Source of the DNA: Hypericibacter sp049323455
Lineage (GTDB): Bacteria; Pseudomonadota; Alphaproteobacteria; Dongiales; Dongiaceae
Direction of reading: 5' to 3'
Assembly: GCA_049323455.1 (NCBI GenBank)
Contig: JBMONF010000013.1
Span: 82,008 to 146,007 of the forward strand
DNA: 64,000 bases
Below the pieces are notes generated by a model that saw only the letters and a program-made list of their open reading frames with translations, searched no databases and was not told the DNA's origin. Below, in pieces: positions 1 to 8,867 of the stretch (the stretch's first letter is position 1; every line of letters begins with the position of its first letter). The translations under genes and the position numbers were made by a program.

Positions 1-154
1 CGGCGCCAAGCGGCCGGTCGTGGTGTTCTGCACGACGGAGAACGACCTCAAGCACATTCAAGAGGCGATCAGCGCCGGCGCCGACGAGTACATCATGAAG
101 CCCTTCGACAGCGAGATCATCGAATCGAAGTTCAATCAAGTCGGCTTGCTGTAA
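1..154 (+). CDS. cheY: CheY-type chemotaxis response regulator, 3' end only
   Basis: The window opens inside this gene (reading frame from base 2, stop TAA at 152-154), so only the last 50 residues are visible. They show the end of a single-domain receiver: a hydrophobic strand followed by a Thr (VVVFCTTEN), the GADEYIMKPF segment with the conserved Lys of the phosphorylation site, and a final helix ending the protein with no output domain attached. The stop is 21 bases before cheB, so it is the upstream member of a cheY-cheB-cheR operon. The Asp acceptor lies outside the window. Being a CheY rather than a truncated larger regulator is inferred from the direct stop after the last helix. Confidence 0.85.
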   Translation, partial: GAKRPVVVFCTTENDLKHIQEAISAGADEYIMKPFDSEIIESKFNQVGLL

Positions 155-175
155 GCCCGGACACCGAGCATCCCA

Positions 176-1333
176 ATGTCGCTCGCTCCCAACACCGTCA
201 CCGCAGCCGATCCAGCCGCCGAGCCCGTCCGGGTCATGGTGGTCGACGATTCCGCTGTCATTCGCGGCCTCATCACACGGGCGCTCGAATCCGATCCCGG
301 CATCAGGGTGCTGCACTCGGCCGGAAACGGCAAGGTCGCGGCCGAGACCGCGGCGCGCGCCGACATCGAGGTGGTCGTGCTCGATATCGAGATGCCGGTG
401 ATGGACGGCATCGCCGCCCTGCCGAAGCTCCTCGAGGCGAGGCCGGGCCTGCAGGTCGTGATGGCCTCGACCCTCACGCGCAAGAATGCCGATATGAGCC
501 TCAAGGCCTTGGCGGCGGGTGCGGCCGACTATGTCACCAAACCCTCCTCCTCGACCGAGCTGGTGTCGGCCGAGGATTTCAAGCGCGAGCTGACCGCCAA
601 GGTCAAGGCGCTGGGCCATGCCTTCCGGCGCGGCCGGAGCCGCTGGGGGCGGCCCGCCGGCGCGCCGCCGGCAACGGTTCGCCCGCGCGCAACGGCTCCG
701 GCGCATCCCGCCGCGCCGACGCCGATCCAGCTGCGGCCCGAGGCTGCAACCTCGCCCGAAATTGTCGCCATCGGCAGCTCGACGGGCGGCCCTCAGGCGC
801 TGTTCAAGGTGCTGGGCGGGCTCGGCGGCAGGACCGACCTGCCCATCCTGATCACGCAGCACATGCCGGCGACCTTCACCGCGATCCTGGCCGAACATAT
901 CGCCCAGGCGAGCCGCATCCCGACCGCCGAGGCGCGCGATGGCGAGCCGGTCGAGCGCGGCCGCATCTATGTGGCGCCCGGCGACATTCACATGACGGTG
1001 GCGATCGAGGACGGCAAGCGCGTCATCCGCCTTGTCAAGAGCGCGCCCGAGAATTTCTGCCGGCCGGCCGTGGATCCGATGCTGCGCAGCGTTGCCCAGG
1101 TCTACGGCGCGCGCGCGCTGATCGTGATCCTGACCGGCATGGGTTCCGACGGCCAGAAGGGTTCCGCTGCGGTGGTCGCGGCGGGCGGATCGGTCATCGC
1201 TCAGGACGAGGCCACCAGCGTGGTCTGGGGCATGCCCGGCGCCGTGGCCAGGGCCGGGCTGTGCAGCGCGGTGCTGCCGCTGTCCGAGATCGCCCCCTAT
1301 TTGCGCCGGTTCGCGATGAGGTCTGCCGCATGA
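176..1333 (+). CDS. cheB: CheB, receptor glutamate methylesterase/deamidase
   Basis: A 385-residue two-domain protein of normal CheB length. Residues about 18-135 form a receiver with the acidic pair in VMVVDDSAVIRG, the acceptor Asp in VVVLDIEMPVMDG and the Lys in YVTKPSS. A Pro/Ala-rich linker (about 150-190) leads to the esterase domain, where the catalytic triad is visible as Ser in IGSSTGGPQAL, His in ITQHMP and Asp in LTGMGSDGQKG. CheB removes methyl groups added by CheR from chemoreceptor glutamates and is activated by CheA phosphorylation, giving adaptation. Its stop codon overlaps the cheR start (ATGA at 1330-1333), which indicates translational coupling. Confidence 0.97.
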   Translation: MSLAPNTVTAADPAAEPVRVMVVDDSAVIRGLITRALESDPGIRVLHSAGNGKVAAETAARADIEVVVLDIEMPVMDGIAALPKLLEARPGLQVVMASTLTRKNADMSLKALAAGAADYVTKPSSSTELVSAEDFKRELTAKVKALGHAFRRGRSRWGRPAGAPPATVRPRATAPAHPAAPTPIQLRPEAATSPEIVAIGSSTGGPQALFKVLGGLGGRTDLPILITQHMPATFTAILAEHIAQASRIPTAEARDGEPVERGRIYVAPGDIHMTVAIEDGKRVIRLVKSAPENFCRPAVDPMLRSVAQVYGARALIVILTGMGSDGQKGSAAVVAAGGSVIAQDEATSVVWGMPGAVARAGLCSAVLPLSEIAPYLRRFAMRSAA

Positions 1334-2175
1334 ACCGCGACGATTTCGACATGATCTGCCGGCTGCTGCGCCAACGCTCGGGCCTGGTGCTGTCCGCCGA
1401 CAAGGCCTACCTGATGGAAAGCCGCCTGCTGCCGGTGGCGCGCAAGTGGAAGCTGGCGAGCTTCGAGGATCTCGCCAAGGCGATCCGCGCCAAGCCGGAC
1501 GAAGGGCTGATCCGCGACGTGGTCGAGGCGATGACGACCAACGAGTCGTTCTTCTTCCGCGACATCAAGCCGTTCGACCAGTTCAAGGAGATCGTGCTGC
1601 CGGCGATGCTGAAGAGCCGGGCCGGCCAACGACGTCTGCGGATCTGGAGTGCGGCCTGCTCCTCGGGCCAAGAGCCCTACTCGCTCGCCATGATCCTGTC
1701 GGAGATGGCGTCGCAACTCGCCGGTTGGTCGATCGAGATCGTCGCGACCGATCTCTCGACCGAGATCCTCACCCGCGCCATGGAAGGCCTCTATTCGCAA
1801 TTCGAGGTGCAACGGGGCCTGCCGATCGCGCTTCTCGTGAAGTATTTCACCCAGGTCGGCGACCGCTGGCAGATCAATCCGAAGATCCGCCAGATGGTCG
1901 ATTACCGGGAGTTCAATCTGCTCAACGATCCCGCGCCGCTCGGCCGTTTCGACGTCGTCTTCTGCCGCAACGTGCTGATCTATTTCGACCAGGAGACGAA
2001 GGCCAAGGTCCTGGATCGCGTTGCCAATCTGATGCCGGAGGACGGCTTCCTGTTCCTGGGCGGCGCCGAGACCGTGCTGGGGCTGACCGAGCGCTTCCGT
2101 CTGATCTCGGGCCAGCGCGGCGTCTATGGCGTGGTGCCCAAGAGCGAACGGGCCCCGATCGCGGCGGCCGGCTGA
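1330..2175 (+). CDS. cheR: CheR, chemoreceptor glutamate methyltransferase
   Basis: 281 residues starting at the ATG that overlaps the cheB stop; the reading frame is open further upstream but that part lies inside cheB. An N-terminal helical domain carries the typical NESFFFRD sequence. The SAM-binding domain has WSAACSSGQEPYSLAM (glycine-rich loop) and FCRNVLIYFDQETK. CheR methylates receptor glutamates and is opposed by CheB. It is the last gene of the che operon; the next gene, ctrA, faces it. No C-terminal pentapeptide-binding or TPR extension is present. Confidence 0.97.
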   Translation: MNRDDFDMICRLLRQRSGLVLSADKAYLMESRLLPVARKWKLASFEDLAKAIRAKPDEGLIRDVVEAMTTNESFFFRDIKPFDQFKEIVLPAMLKSRAGQRRLRIWSAACSSGQEPYSLAMILSEMASQLAGWSIEIVATDLSTEILTRAMEGLYSQFEVQRGLPIALLVKYFTQVGDRWQINPKIRQMVDYREFNLLNDPAPLGRFDVVFCRNVLIYFDQETKAKVLDRVANLMPEDGFLFLGGAETVLGLTERFRLISGQRGVYGVVPKSERAPIAAAG

Positions 2176-2224
2176 GGCTGCTTCGGTAAACCGCGCAGGG
2201 CAGGGAGATTGTCCCCCGATTCCC

Positions 2225-2255
2225 AAAAGAAAACGGCGCTCCGGCCGGAGCGCCG
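2225..2255 (-). terminator. Rho-independent terminator of ctrA, possibly bidirectional
   Basis: Bases 2234-2255 form a perfect 11-bp inverted repeat (CGGCGCTCCGG / CCGGAGCGCCG). Read on the minus strand it is followed by TTTTCTTTT (complement of 2225-2233), a good U-tract for ctrA. On the plus strand it is followed by CTTCTT, so it may also stop the cheR transcript. It sits in the 126-base gap between the convergent cheR and ctrA genes. Confidence 0.85.
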
Positions 2256-2301
2256 CTTCTTCAAGAAGGCAGATGCGCTGCCAGGGCTCGCGGGCCGGGT
2301 C

Positions 2302-3027
2302 TCAGGCCGTCGCCGCCGCGGGGCGCCGAGTCAGTATTTCGCCCGCCGGCTCGACGGGATCGCGCAGCACATAGCCGCGGCCCCACACCGTTTCGATGTA
2401 GTTGTCGCCGCCGGTGGCTGCAGAGAGCTTCTTGCGCAGCTTGCAGACGAACACGTCGATGATCTTGAGCTCCGGCTCGTCCATGCCGCCATAGAGATGG
2501 TTGAGGAACATCTCCTTGGTGAGGGTGGTGCCCTTGCGCAGGGACAAGAGCTCGAGGATGCCGTATTCCTTGCCCGTCAGATGGAGCGGCTGGTTGTCGA
2601 CCTCGACCGTGCGGGTGTCGAGATTGACCTTGAGCTTGCCGGTCACGATCACGGAGTCGCTGTGGCCGCGCGAGCGCCGGACAATGGCCTGGATGCGGGC
2701 GATCAGCTCGCGCTTGTCGAACGGCTTGGTCAGATAGTCATCGGCGCCGAATCCGAGACCCTTGATCTTGTTGTCGAGCTCGCCGAGCCCCGACAGGATC
2801 AGGATCGGCGTGTTGACGCGCGCGGCGCGCAGCCGGCGCAGCACTTCATAGCCCTCGATGTCGGGCAACATGAGATCGAGAAGAATAATGTCGTAGTCGT
2901 AAAGCTTGCCGATCTCGAGCCCGTCTTCGCCCATGTCAGTCGCATCGACCACGAACCCTTCCGACTTCAGCATCAGCTGAACGGACTGGGCGACGGTGGT
3001 GTCGTCTTCGATCAACAGCACGCGCAT
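2302..3027 (-). CDS. ctrA: CtrA, cell-cycle master response regulator
   Basis: 241 residues with OmpR-type architecture. The receiver (1-120) begins MRVLLIEDD and has the acceptor Asp51 in IILLDLMLPDIEGYE and the Lys in DYLTKPF. The winged-helix DNA-binding domain (about 125-230) contains VEVDNQPLHLTGKEYGILELL and VWGRGYVL. The sequence reads as a textbook alphaproteobacterial CtrA. CtrA binds TTAA-N7-TTAAC and controls class II flagellar genes, chemotaxis genes and cell-cycle genes; matching boxes occur before many operons in this window. The protein ends in Thr-Ala after an Ala run, not the Ala-Ala tail used for ClpXP recognition in Caulobacter. Divergent from fliI. Confidence 0.96.
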   Translation of the reverse strand: MRVLLIEDDTTVAQSVQLMLKSEGFVVDATDMGEDGLEIGKLYDYDIILLDLMLPDIEGYEVLRRLRAARVNTPILILSGLGELDNKIKGLGFGADDYLTKPFDKRELIARIQAIVRRSRGHSDSVIVTGKLKVNLDTRTVEVDNQPLHLTGKEYGILELLSLRKGTTLTKEMFLNHLYGGMDEPELKIIDVFVCKLRKKLSAATGGDNYIETVWGRGYVLRDPVEPAGEILTRRPAAATA

Positions 3028-3056
3028 GGAAAGCCTCTGCCGCCGTTATGACCAAG

Positions 3057-3102
3057 TTAACCCATTAACCAATGTGGCGCGAGAGTATTAACAATTCCTA
3101 AA
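3057..3102. promoter_or_regulatory. CtrA half-sites and autoregulatory box upstream of ctrA
   Basis: Three TTAA words lie in this short stretch of otherwise GC-rich DNA. On the ctrA strand, 3088-3102 reads TTTA-GGAATTG-TTAA (one mismatch from TTAA-N7-TTAA), and 3057-3068 reads TTAA-N4-TTAAC, a pair of overlapping half-sites. ctrA autoregulation through such sites is known in Caulobacter; its operation here is inference. Confidence 0.65.
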
Positions 3103-3186
3103 AGCCGAGTCGCGATGCTCGTTTTTCCGCTGCGACACGAGGCCGTCCGATTCACCGAAGCTTAGGAATAACCGGGCAGAATTCGC

Positions 3187-3194
3187 TTAACCAT
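3187..3194 (+). promoter_or_regulatory. CtrA half-site upstream of fliI
   Basis: TTAACCAT lies 13 bases before the fliI start codon. It matches the right half of a CtrA box, but no TTAA is found seven bases away on either side, so this is only a half-site. It would suit a CtrA-dependent class II flagellar promoter. Confidence 0.4.
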
Positions 3195-3206
3195 CGGATT
3201 TAGCGG

Positions 3207-4583
3207 ATGAATTCTTCCCAAACCCCGGCTGGGCGCCCCGCGGCCGACTTGGCCTATCTGCTCGAAGAGATCGATCGGCTCCCCGCCGCCCGCCTTTATG
3301 GCCGGGTTGCCTCGCTCCTCGGCATGTTGGTGGAGGTTGGCGGGATCGCCCGGCACCTTTCCGTGGGCGCGCGCTGCGATCTCCTCGGGCAGGCCGGCCG
3401 GCGCGTGCCTTGCGAGGTGGTGGGCTTTCGCAACGACCGGGCGCTGGCCATGGCGTTCGGCGGCTTCGACGGCATCGGGCTCGGCTGCAAGGTGGAGCTG
3501 GCCGATAGCGAACCGGCCGTCCGGCCTGCCGCCGGTTGGCTCGGCCGGGTCGTCAACGCGTTCGGCGAGCCGATCGACGGCAAGGGCCCGCTGCCTTTGG
3601 GGCCGCGGCCCTATGCCCTGCGCGCCTCGCCGCCCCCGGCCCATGCCCGCAAGCGGGTGGCCGGCAAGGTCGATCTCGGCGTCAGGGCGATCAACAGTTT
3701 CCTGACCTGCTGCCGCGGGCAACGCATGGGCATCTTCGCGGGCTCCGGCGTCGGCAAGTCGGTGTTGCTCTCGATGATGGCGCGCTACACCACGGCCGAC
3801 GTCAACGTGATCGGCCTCATCGGCGAGCGCGGCCGCGAGGTGCAGGAGTTCCTGGAGGACGATCTGGGACCGGAGGGCCTGGCACACTCGGTCGTGGTGG
3901 TCGCCACCTCCGACGAGCCGCCGCTGATGCGCCGGCAGGCCGCGCATCTGACGATGGCCTTGGCCGAATTCTTCCGCGACCAGGGGCGCGACGTGCTCTG
4001 CCTCATGGACAGCGTGACGCGCTTCGCCATGGCCTTGCGCGAGATCGGCCTCAGCGCCGGCGAACCGCCGGCTTCCAAAGGCTATACCCCCTCGGTCTTC
4101 GCCGAGCTGCCGCGCCTGCTGGAGCGCGCCGGCCCCGGCACCGCCGAGGGCAGCATCACCGGCCTCTTCACCGTGCTGGTGGAGGGCGATGATCACAACG
4201 AGCCGATCGCCGACGCGGTGCGCGGCATCCTCGATGGTCACATCGTGCTCGACCGCACCATCGCGGCGCGCGGGCGCTACCCGGCGGTCGACATCCTGCG
4301 CAGCCTGTCGCGCACCATGCCGGGCTGCAACGACGCGGCCGAGAACGCGATCGTCGACAAGGCGCGCCGCCTGATGGCGACCTATGAGAACATGGCCGAA
4401 CTGATCCGGCTCGGCGCTTATCGCGCCGGCAGCGACCCGGAGGTCGACGAGGCGATCCGCTATCACGACGCGCTCGAGACCTTCCTCAAGCAAGGCAAGA
4501 CCGAGCAGGCCGACCTCGCCGGCGGCTACCGTCAACTGGCCGATATCCTCGACATGAAGGCGAATGAGGCCAAGGCCGCATGA
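3207..4583 (+). CDS. fliI: FliI, flagellar type III export ATPase
   Basis: 458 residues, the usual FliI length, homologous to the F1 beta subunit. Walker A is visible in GIFAGSGVGKSVLLSMM, the segment IGERGREVQEF follows, and Walker B is in VLCLMDSVTRFAMALREIG. The C-terminal part carries ENMAELIRLGAYRAGSDPEVDEAI, typical of the export ATPases. FliI forms a hexamer at the export gate, energises substrate unfolding and works with FliH and FliJ. It overlaps fliJ by 4 bases and is transcribed away from ctrA. fliH is far away in the fliF operon. Confidence 0.97.
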   Translation: MNSSQTPAGRPAADLAYLLEEIDRLPAARLYGRVASLLGMLVEVGGIARHLSVGARCDLLGQAGRRVPCEVVGFRNDRALAMAFGGFDGIGLGCKVELADSEPAVRPAAGWLGRVVNAFGEPIDGKGPLPLGPRPYALRASPPPAHARKRVAGKVDLGVRAINSFLTCCRGQRMGIFAGSGVGKSVLLSMMARYTTADVNVIGLIGERGREVQEFLEDDLGPEGLAHSVVVVATSDEPPLMRRQAAHLTMALAEFFRDQGRDVLCLMDSVTRFAMALREIGLSAGEPPASKGYTPSVFAELPRLLERAGPGTAEGSITGLFTVLVEGDDHNEPIADAVRGILDGHIVLDRTIAARGRYPAVDILRSLSRTMPGCNDAAENAIVDKARRLMATYENMAELIRLGAYRAGSDPEVDEAIRYHDALETFLKQGKTEQADLAGGYRQLADILDMKANEAKAA

Positions 4584-4999
4584 GCGCGCTCGATCAACTG
4601 GTCCGGCTGCATCGCTGGCGGCTCGAGGAGGAGCGCCGCAAGATGGCCGAGCTGCAGCGCCTGGCGGAGCGGCTGGCCGAGCAAGTGCGCGCACTCGATG
4701 AATCGGTCGCGCGCGAGGCCGCGGCGATCAAAGCCGACGCCACGCCCGAGCTTTCCCGCGCCTTTGCCGCCTTTGCCGATCTGGCGCGCCTCAGGCGCGA
4801 CAAGCTGGCACGTTCGCAGGCCGACGTGGCCACCCGCATCGAGACGGCGCGCGAGGCGGTGCTGGAGACCTATCGCGAGCTCGAGAAATACGAGCAGGCG
4901 CACAAGAACCGCGAGCTGCGCAAGCTGGCGGAGATGAAGCGGCGCGAGCGTATCCGCGAGGACGAGGTCGGGCTCACGCTGCATCGGCGCAAACAGTAA
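4580..4999 (+). CDS. fliJ: FliJ, export apparatus stalk/chaperone-escort protein
   Basis: 139 residues, almost entirely charged coiled coil (long runs of Glu, Arg, Ala and Leu, such as RLAEQVRALDESVAREAA and ETYRELEKYEQAHKNREL), with no catalytic motif. FliJ proteins are about 140-150 residues, form a two-helix coiled coil that inserts into the FliI hexamer, and are usually encoded directly after fliI. Here the start overlaps the fliI stop by 4 bases. The call rests on fold and position, because FliJ sequences diverge strongly. Confidence 0.88.
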   Translation: MSALDQLVRLHRWRLEEERRKMAELQRLAERLAEQVRALDESVAREAAAIKADATPELSRAFAAFADLARLRRDKLARSQADVATRIETAREAVLETYRELEKYEQAHKNRELRKLAEMKRRERIREDEVGLTLHRRKQ

Positions 5000-5106
5000 G
5001 GCGTTCGCACATCTCTTGCCCGCCATCGCGGCGGTCGTGCGGCGCGGTGGCGCCGGGCTCGGCTTCTGCGCCAGAATGAGCGGGTCATCGACCTCGCGCC
5101 GAACCC

Positions 5107-6621
5107 ATGCCCGCGACGACACCTCTCCGATCGCATGAGAAGAGCCAGTGGCCCGCGATCCTGCGCCATGCCGGTCTCGTCGTCGGTCCGCTGTTGGCCG
5201 GCCTGGTTCTCGCCCTTCCTCCGCCCGCCGGCCTGTCGCCGGAGGCATCGCGGGTCGCGGCCGTGGCCGTTCTCATGGCGGTGTGGTGGATGACCGAAGC
5301 CCTGCCGCTGCCGGCAACCGCGCTGCTTCCGCTGGTCCTGTTTCCGTTCCTGGGCATCGCCGGCATCGAAACCGTCGGCCGTTCCTATGCCGATCCGCTC
5401 ATCTTTCTCTTCTTCGGCGGCTTCGTGGTCGCCACCGCGATCCAGAAGTGGCAGCTCAACCTGCACATCGCGCTCTGGACGTTCCGGCTCGCCCGCGGCC
5501 ATCCGGCCGGCTGCGTGGCGGCCACGATGGCGGCGACGGCCTTTCTGAGCATGTGGGTCAGCAACACGGCCACCACCATGGCGATGCTGCCGATCGCGCT
5601 GTCGATCGTGGCCGGCGCCAAGCGGCAAGCGGGGGCCGATGCCGACGTGACCGCCTTCGCCGCGGCGCTCATGCTCGGGATCGCCTATGCCGCGTCCATC
5701 GGCGGCATGGGGACGTTGATCGGCACGCCGCCGAATGCGCTGTTTGCGGGCTTCATGCGGGACAATTACGGGATCGAGGTGACCTTTCTCGATTGGATGA
5801 CGATCGGAACCCCCGCCGTCGCGATCCTCCTGCCGATCGCCTGGCTGATCCTGACGCGCGTCGCCTTCCGCTTCTCTTTGCCGCGGCTTTCGGTCGATGC
5901 GCAAGGCGTCGGCGCCGAACCGGGGCGACAGGGCCCGCTGCCGCGCGGTGCTCGCATGACGGCCGCTGTTGCTGTCCTCACGGTGCTCGCCTGGATCGGC
6001 GCGCCCTGGCTTCGCCAGCTTCTCCCGCTTCCGGCGCTCACGGATGCGGGCATCGCCATGGCGGCCAGCATCCTGCTGTTCGCGCTGCCGGTCGATCTGC
6101 GACAGGGCGTCTTCCTTCTGCGATGGTCCGATCTGCAGCGCCTTCCCTGGGGCGTGCTCATCATCTTTGGCGGCGGTCTCGCTTTGGCCGAAGCCATCGG
6201 GCGGTCCGGCCTGGCGGCATGGGTGGGCGGAGGGATCGTGGCGCTGGGCGGCCTGCCGCTGATCGGGTTGATCTTCGCGGCGGCCGTGCTCGTCGTGCTG
6301 CTGGGCGAGCTCGCCAGCAATACCGCCATTGCGGCGATATTCCTGCCCATCGCCGGCGCGCTGGCGCTCGATCTGGGCCAGAGCCCGGTCACCCTCGCCC
6401 TGCCGATCGCGCTCGCCGCTTCGGTCGGCTTCATGCTGCCGGTCGCAACGCCGCCGAATGCCATCGTTTACGGCAGCGAGGCCGTCACCGCGCGCCAGAT
6501 GCTCCGCGCCGGCATGCTGCTCGATCTCGTGGGTGCGATCGTGGTGACCCTGCTCGCGATCGCGCTCGGCGGAGGGATCGGCGGTGTGCCGGCCATCGAT
6601 CCGACCGGTGTGCCGCGTTAG
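5107..6621 (+). CDS. SLC13/DASS-family anion or dicarboxylate:Na+ symporter
   Basis: 504 residues with about 11-12 hydrophobic membrane segments in two inverted halves. The signature SNT-type motifs are visible in both: VSNTATTMAMLP followed by GGMGTLIGTPPNAL, and ASNTAIAAIFLP followed by MLPVATPPNAIVYGS. These hairpin motifs bind Na+ and carboxylate in DASS transporters (CitT, SdcS, NaDC). Substrates of the family are succinate, citrate, sulfate and similar anions, and sequence alone does not choose between them. It follows fliIJ on the same strand after 107 bases and its stop overlaps the end of the convergent fliK-like gene by 4 bases. It is the only clearly non-flagellar transporter in the window. 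Confidence 0.9.
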   Translation: MPATTPLRSHEKSQWPAILRHAGLVVGPLLAGLVLALPPPAGLSPEASRVAAVAVLMAVWWMTEALPLPATALLPLVLFPFLGIAGIETVGRSYADPLIFLFFGGFVVATAIQKWQLNLHIALWTFRLARGHPAGCVAATMAATAFLSMWVSNTATTMAMLPIALSIVAGAKRQAGADADVTAFAAALMLGIAYAASIGGMGTLIGTPPNALFAGFMRDNYGIEVTFLDWMTIGTPAVAILLPIAWLILTRVAFRFSLPRLSVDAQGVGAEPGRQGPLPRGARMTAAVAVLTVLAWIGAPWLRQLLPLPALTDAGIAMAASILLFALPVDLRQGVFLLRWSDLQRLPWGVLIIFGGGLALAEAIGRSGLAAWVGGGIVALGGLPLIGLIFAAAVLVVLLGELASNTAIAAIFLPIAGALALDLGQSPVTLALPIALAASVGFMLPVATPPNAIVYGSEAVTARQMLRAGMLLDLVGAIVVTLLAIALGGGIGGVPAIDPTGVPR

Positions 6622-8867
6622 GCCAATACACCTGCCGTACCCGGTGCCGTCGGCGCGCCGCCGGGCGAGGCGAAGGTCGCGGCCACCTGGAAGAAGATCT
6701 CGCCGGTCAGGCCCGTGGCCGCCTTGGCCTCGGCAAACAGGTTTTCGATCTCGCGTTGCATGAAGCCGTCGAGCGGCTTGTGGGTGCGCAGCATGAGGTC
6801 GAAGCGCTTGCCGCGCACCAGCCCGTCGAGCTGCATGGCACCCAAGCGGCTGAGCTCCACGTCGAGCAGGAAATGCACGCTCGAAGGCCTGCCCTCGGCC
6901 GGCATCTGGCCCTTGGGCGGGTCGCGCCGGACGGCGAGGCGCGCCTGATGCAAGGCATGCTCGTCGAGCAGCGGCAGGATCACGCTGCGCCAGTTGCCGT
7001 CGTTGCCGGGCGCGAGCTTGGCCAGCTCCGCGAAGCCCTGCTCGAGGCGGGCCACCAGCTCCGGCCGTCCGGCCATCTCGAGCGCGCGCCTGAGATCGGG
7101 GCCCGGCCAACGGCCGTTGTCGTCGCCGAGCCGCACGCGCAGGAAGGCGGCGAGGCCGGTGGCGAGATGCGGGCCGATACGCGGCAGGTTCTGCGCCAGC
7201 AGATCCTCGGCGCGGGGCGAAACCGGCGCGAGAGGCGAAGACGTCGATGGGGTAGGTGCGGCATTGCTCGCGCTGGGCGCCGGAAGCGGCGAGGTGTCGC
7301 GGTCGAGCAGGGCCGCTGTTTCGAGCAGCGCGTCCCAGATCTGGCCGCGCCGGGCCTCGCTCGGGATCGGCGCCGGCGTTTCCGGCAGCGGCAGCATCAC
7401 CAGCCGCGTGCCGGCGGGCCAATCGACTTCGCGATCGAGAGCCACCAGCCCGTGCGGTGTTGCCAGGATCGGCTGGCCGTTGGGCGAGACCTGCTTCAGC
7501 GTGGCGACGATGGCGTTCGGTGTTGCCGGCTGAAGCATCGTTTGCGCGGGAGCCGCGCCTGTTGCCAACGGCAGCACGGAGACGAGCTCGAGCGTCAGGC
7601 CTTGCCCGATCGTCAGCGGCGGGGCCGAAGGGTTTGCGGCACTTGGCGATGACGCTGCCGGCGTGGGCGAGGGCTGCGCCGGCGTCGGGGCCGTCGGCGC
7701 AGGCGCGGACGGCGTCGCTCGCAGCGCCGCATCCGGTGCGCGCAGGATCGTTGCCGTGACGCGGGGGCCGGCGGCCACGGCCGGCTCCGTCGACGATCCG
7801 CCCGGCATCAGGGGCAGAGCCAGCACCAGGCGTGTGCCGGCCGGCCAAGCCGGGGCCGCGCCGTTTTGAGGAGCGGAACTCCGCGGTGCGGTGCCGGGCG
7901 GACCAGCAGTTTGTGGCTCGGCGTTTTGCGGCTGGTTGGGCGGCGCCATGCCGGCAGGTGCGGCCGCGGATGGCATCGGAAGGCTGAGGGCGCGCCCCGG
8001 TATCAAGGTCGTGCTCAGCGACGCCTCCGGGGCCGCGTTCGGCGCGAAGGGCTGCGCAAGGCTCCGGGCCGGGTTGCCGTCGGCCGTGGCGGCCGTGGCC
8101 GTACCGCCCGGCATGCGATCGAGCACGATCGTCCCGAGCGGGCTGTCGAGGATAGGCCGCCCGTCCGACGTGGCACCGCGCACCGTAGCGATCATGGCCT
8201 CGCGCGGCTGCGCCGGGGCGCTCGCCGACACCGCCTCGGTCTCGGGCGGCAGAATGGCGGCCAGATGGTAAGGCAGGCGTTGACCCGGCACCGGCATTCG
8301 GTTGGGTGCCGAAGCGGTGGATTTGGATGCCGGGGCGGGATCGGCCGGGCGCAGCAGGGTGGCGACCACGCGAGCGCCGATCGTGCTCGCGGCGTCGGCA
8401 ACCACTGACGGCGGTACGCTCGGTGTCGGCGTGGCGGGGGCGACGATGCGCCCGGCAGGGAGGGAATCGCCCGTCTGGGCGATGCCGGTTTGGCCGGCCG
8501 GTGCACGACCGGCATCGGCGGCGCCGGAGAAGGGCGGCTTGACTGCGACCAGGGGAGCGGGATTGGTCGGGTCGTTGCCGACCGCCAGCAGCACGAATTG
8601 AAGCCGGGCGCCGGCGCTGCGGACCTCGAGCGTGATCTGGCTGCCGACGGGCGCGTCGAAGTTGCCGGCGAGGGCCAGGATGCCGCGATCGGTACGCACC
8701 GTCACGGTGCCGTCGGACCCACGCTCGAGCACGGTGCCCGACAGGATCTCACCCACCGCGAGCTGGGACAGCAGCGCGAGGCTGTCGCGCCCCGCCGCGG
8801 CGACGGTGAGCGCCACCTGGCGAGGCGGGGCGGGTCCCGACGTCGGCGCGACAGGCGGCAGGTTCAC
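6618..8867 (-). CDS. Second FliK-like (hook-length-control-type) protein
   Basis: 749 residues. The long central part (about 80-470) is Pro/Ala/Thr-rich and low in complexity. The folded C-terminal part (about 640-749) contains MQLDGLVRGKRFDLMLRTHK and NLFAEAKAATGLTGEIFFQVAA, which resembles the beta-rich Flg_hook domain of FliK. The N-terminus (VGEILSGTVLERGSDGTVTV, then GSQITLEVRSAGARLQFVL) looks like a small beta domain. The GTG start at 8867 overlaps the flhG stop by 4 bases (GTGA), so it belongs to the flhA-flhF-flhG line. A classical fliK also exists at 22360-24264, so this is a second paralogue-like protein of unknown role; the FliK assignment is by resemblance only. Confidence 0.6.
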   Translation of the reverse strand: MNLPPVAPTSGPAPPRQVALTVAAAGRDSLALLSQLAVGEILSGTVLERGSDGTVTVRTDRGILALAGNFDAPVGSQITLEVRSAGARLQFVLLAVGNDPTNPAPLVAVKPPFSGAADAGRAPAGQTGIAQTGDSLPAGRIVAPATPTPSVPPSVVADAASTIGARVVATLLRPADPAPASKSTASAPNRMPVPGQRLPYHLAAILPPETEAVSASAPAQPREAMIATVRGATSDGRPILDSPLGTIVLDRMPGGTATAATADGNPARSLAQPFAPNAAPEASLSTTLIPGRALSLPMPSAAAPAGMAPPNQPQNAEPQTAGPPGTAPRSSAPQNGAAPAWPAGTRLVLALPLMPGGSSTEPAVAAGPRVTATILRAPDAALRATPSAPAPTAPTPAQPSPTPAASSPSAANPSAPPLTIGQGLTLELVSVLPLATGAAPAQTMLQPATPNAIVATLKQVSPNGQPILATPHGLVALDREVDWPAGTRLVMLPLPETPAPIPSEARRGQIWDALLETAALLDRDTSPLPAPSASNAAPTPSTSSPLAPVSPRAEDLLAQNLPRIGPHLATGLAAFLRVRLGDDNGRWPGPDLRRALEMAGRPELVARLEQGFAELAKLAPGNDGNWRSVILPLLDEHALHQARLAVRRDPPKGQMPAEGRPSSVHFLLDVELSRLGAMQLDGLVRGKRFDLMLRTHKPLDGFMQREIENLFAEAKAATGLTGEIFFQVAATFASPGGAPTAPGTAGVLA

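Noticed and set aside
5107..6621. SLC13 transporter as part of the flagellar system or as a recently acquired gene
   Set aside because: Base composition looks like its neighbours and no mobile-element sequence flanks it; nothing ties it to motility beyond position.
4870..7848. Very long open frame on the minus strand (about 990 codons) across fliJ and the SLC13 transporter
   Set aside because: It is antisense to two well-supported genes, its translation is Arg/Gly/Ala/His-rich low complexity, and it merely reflects the lack of stop codons in GC-rich DNA.
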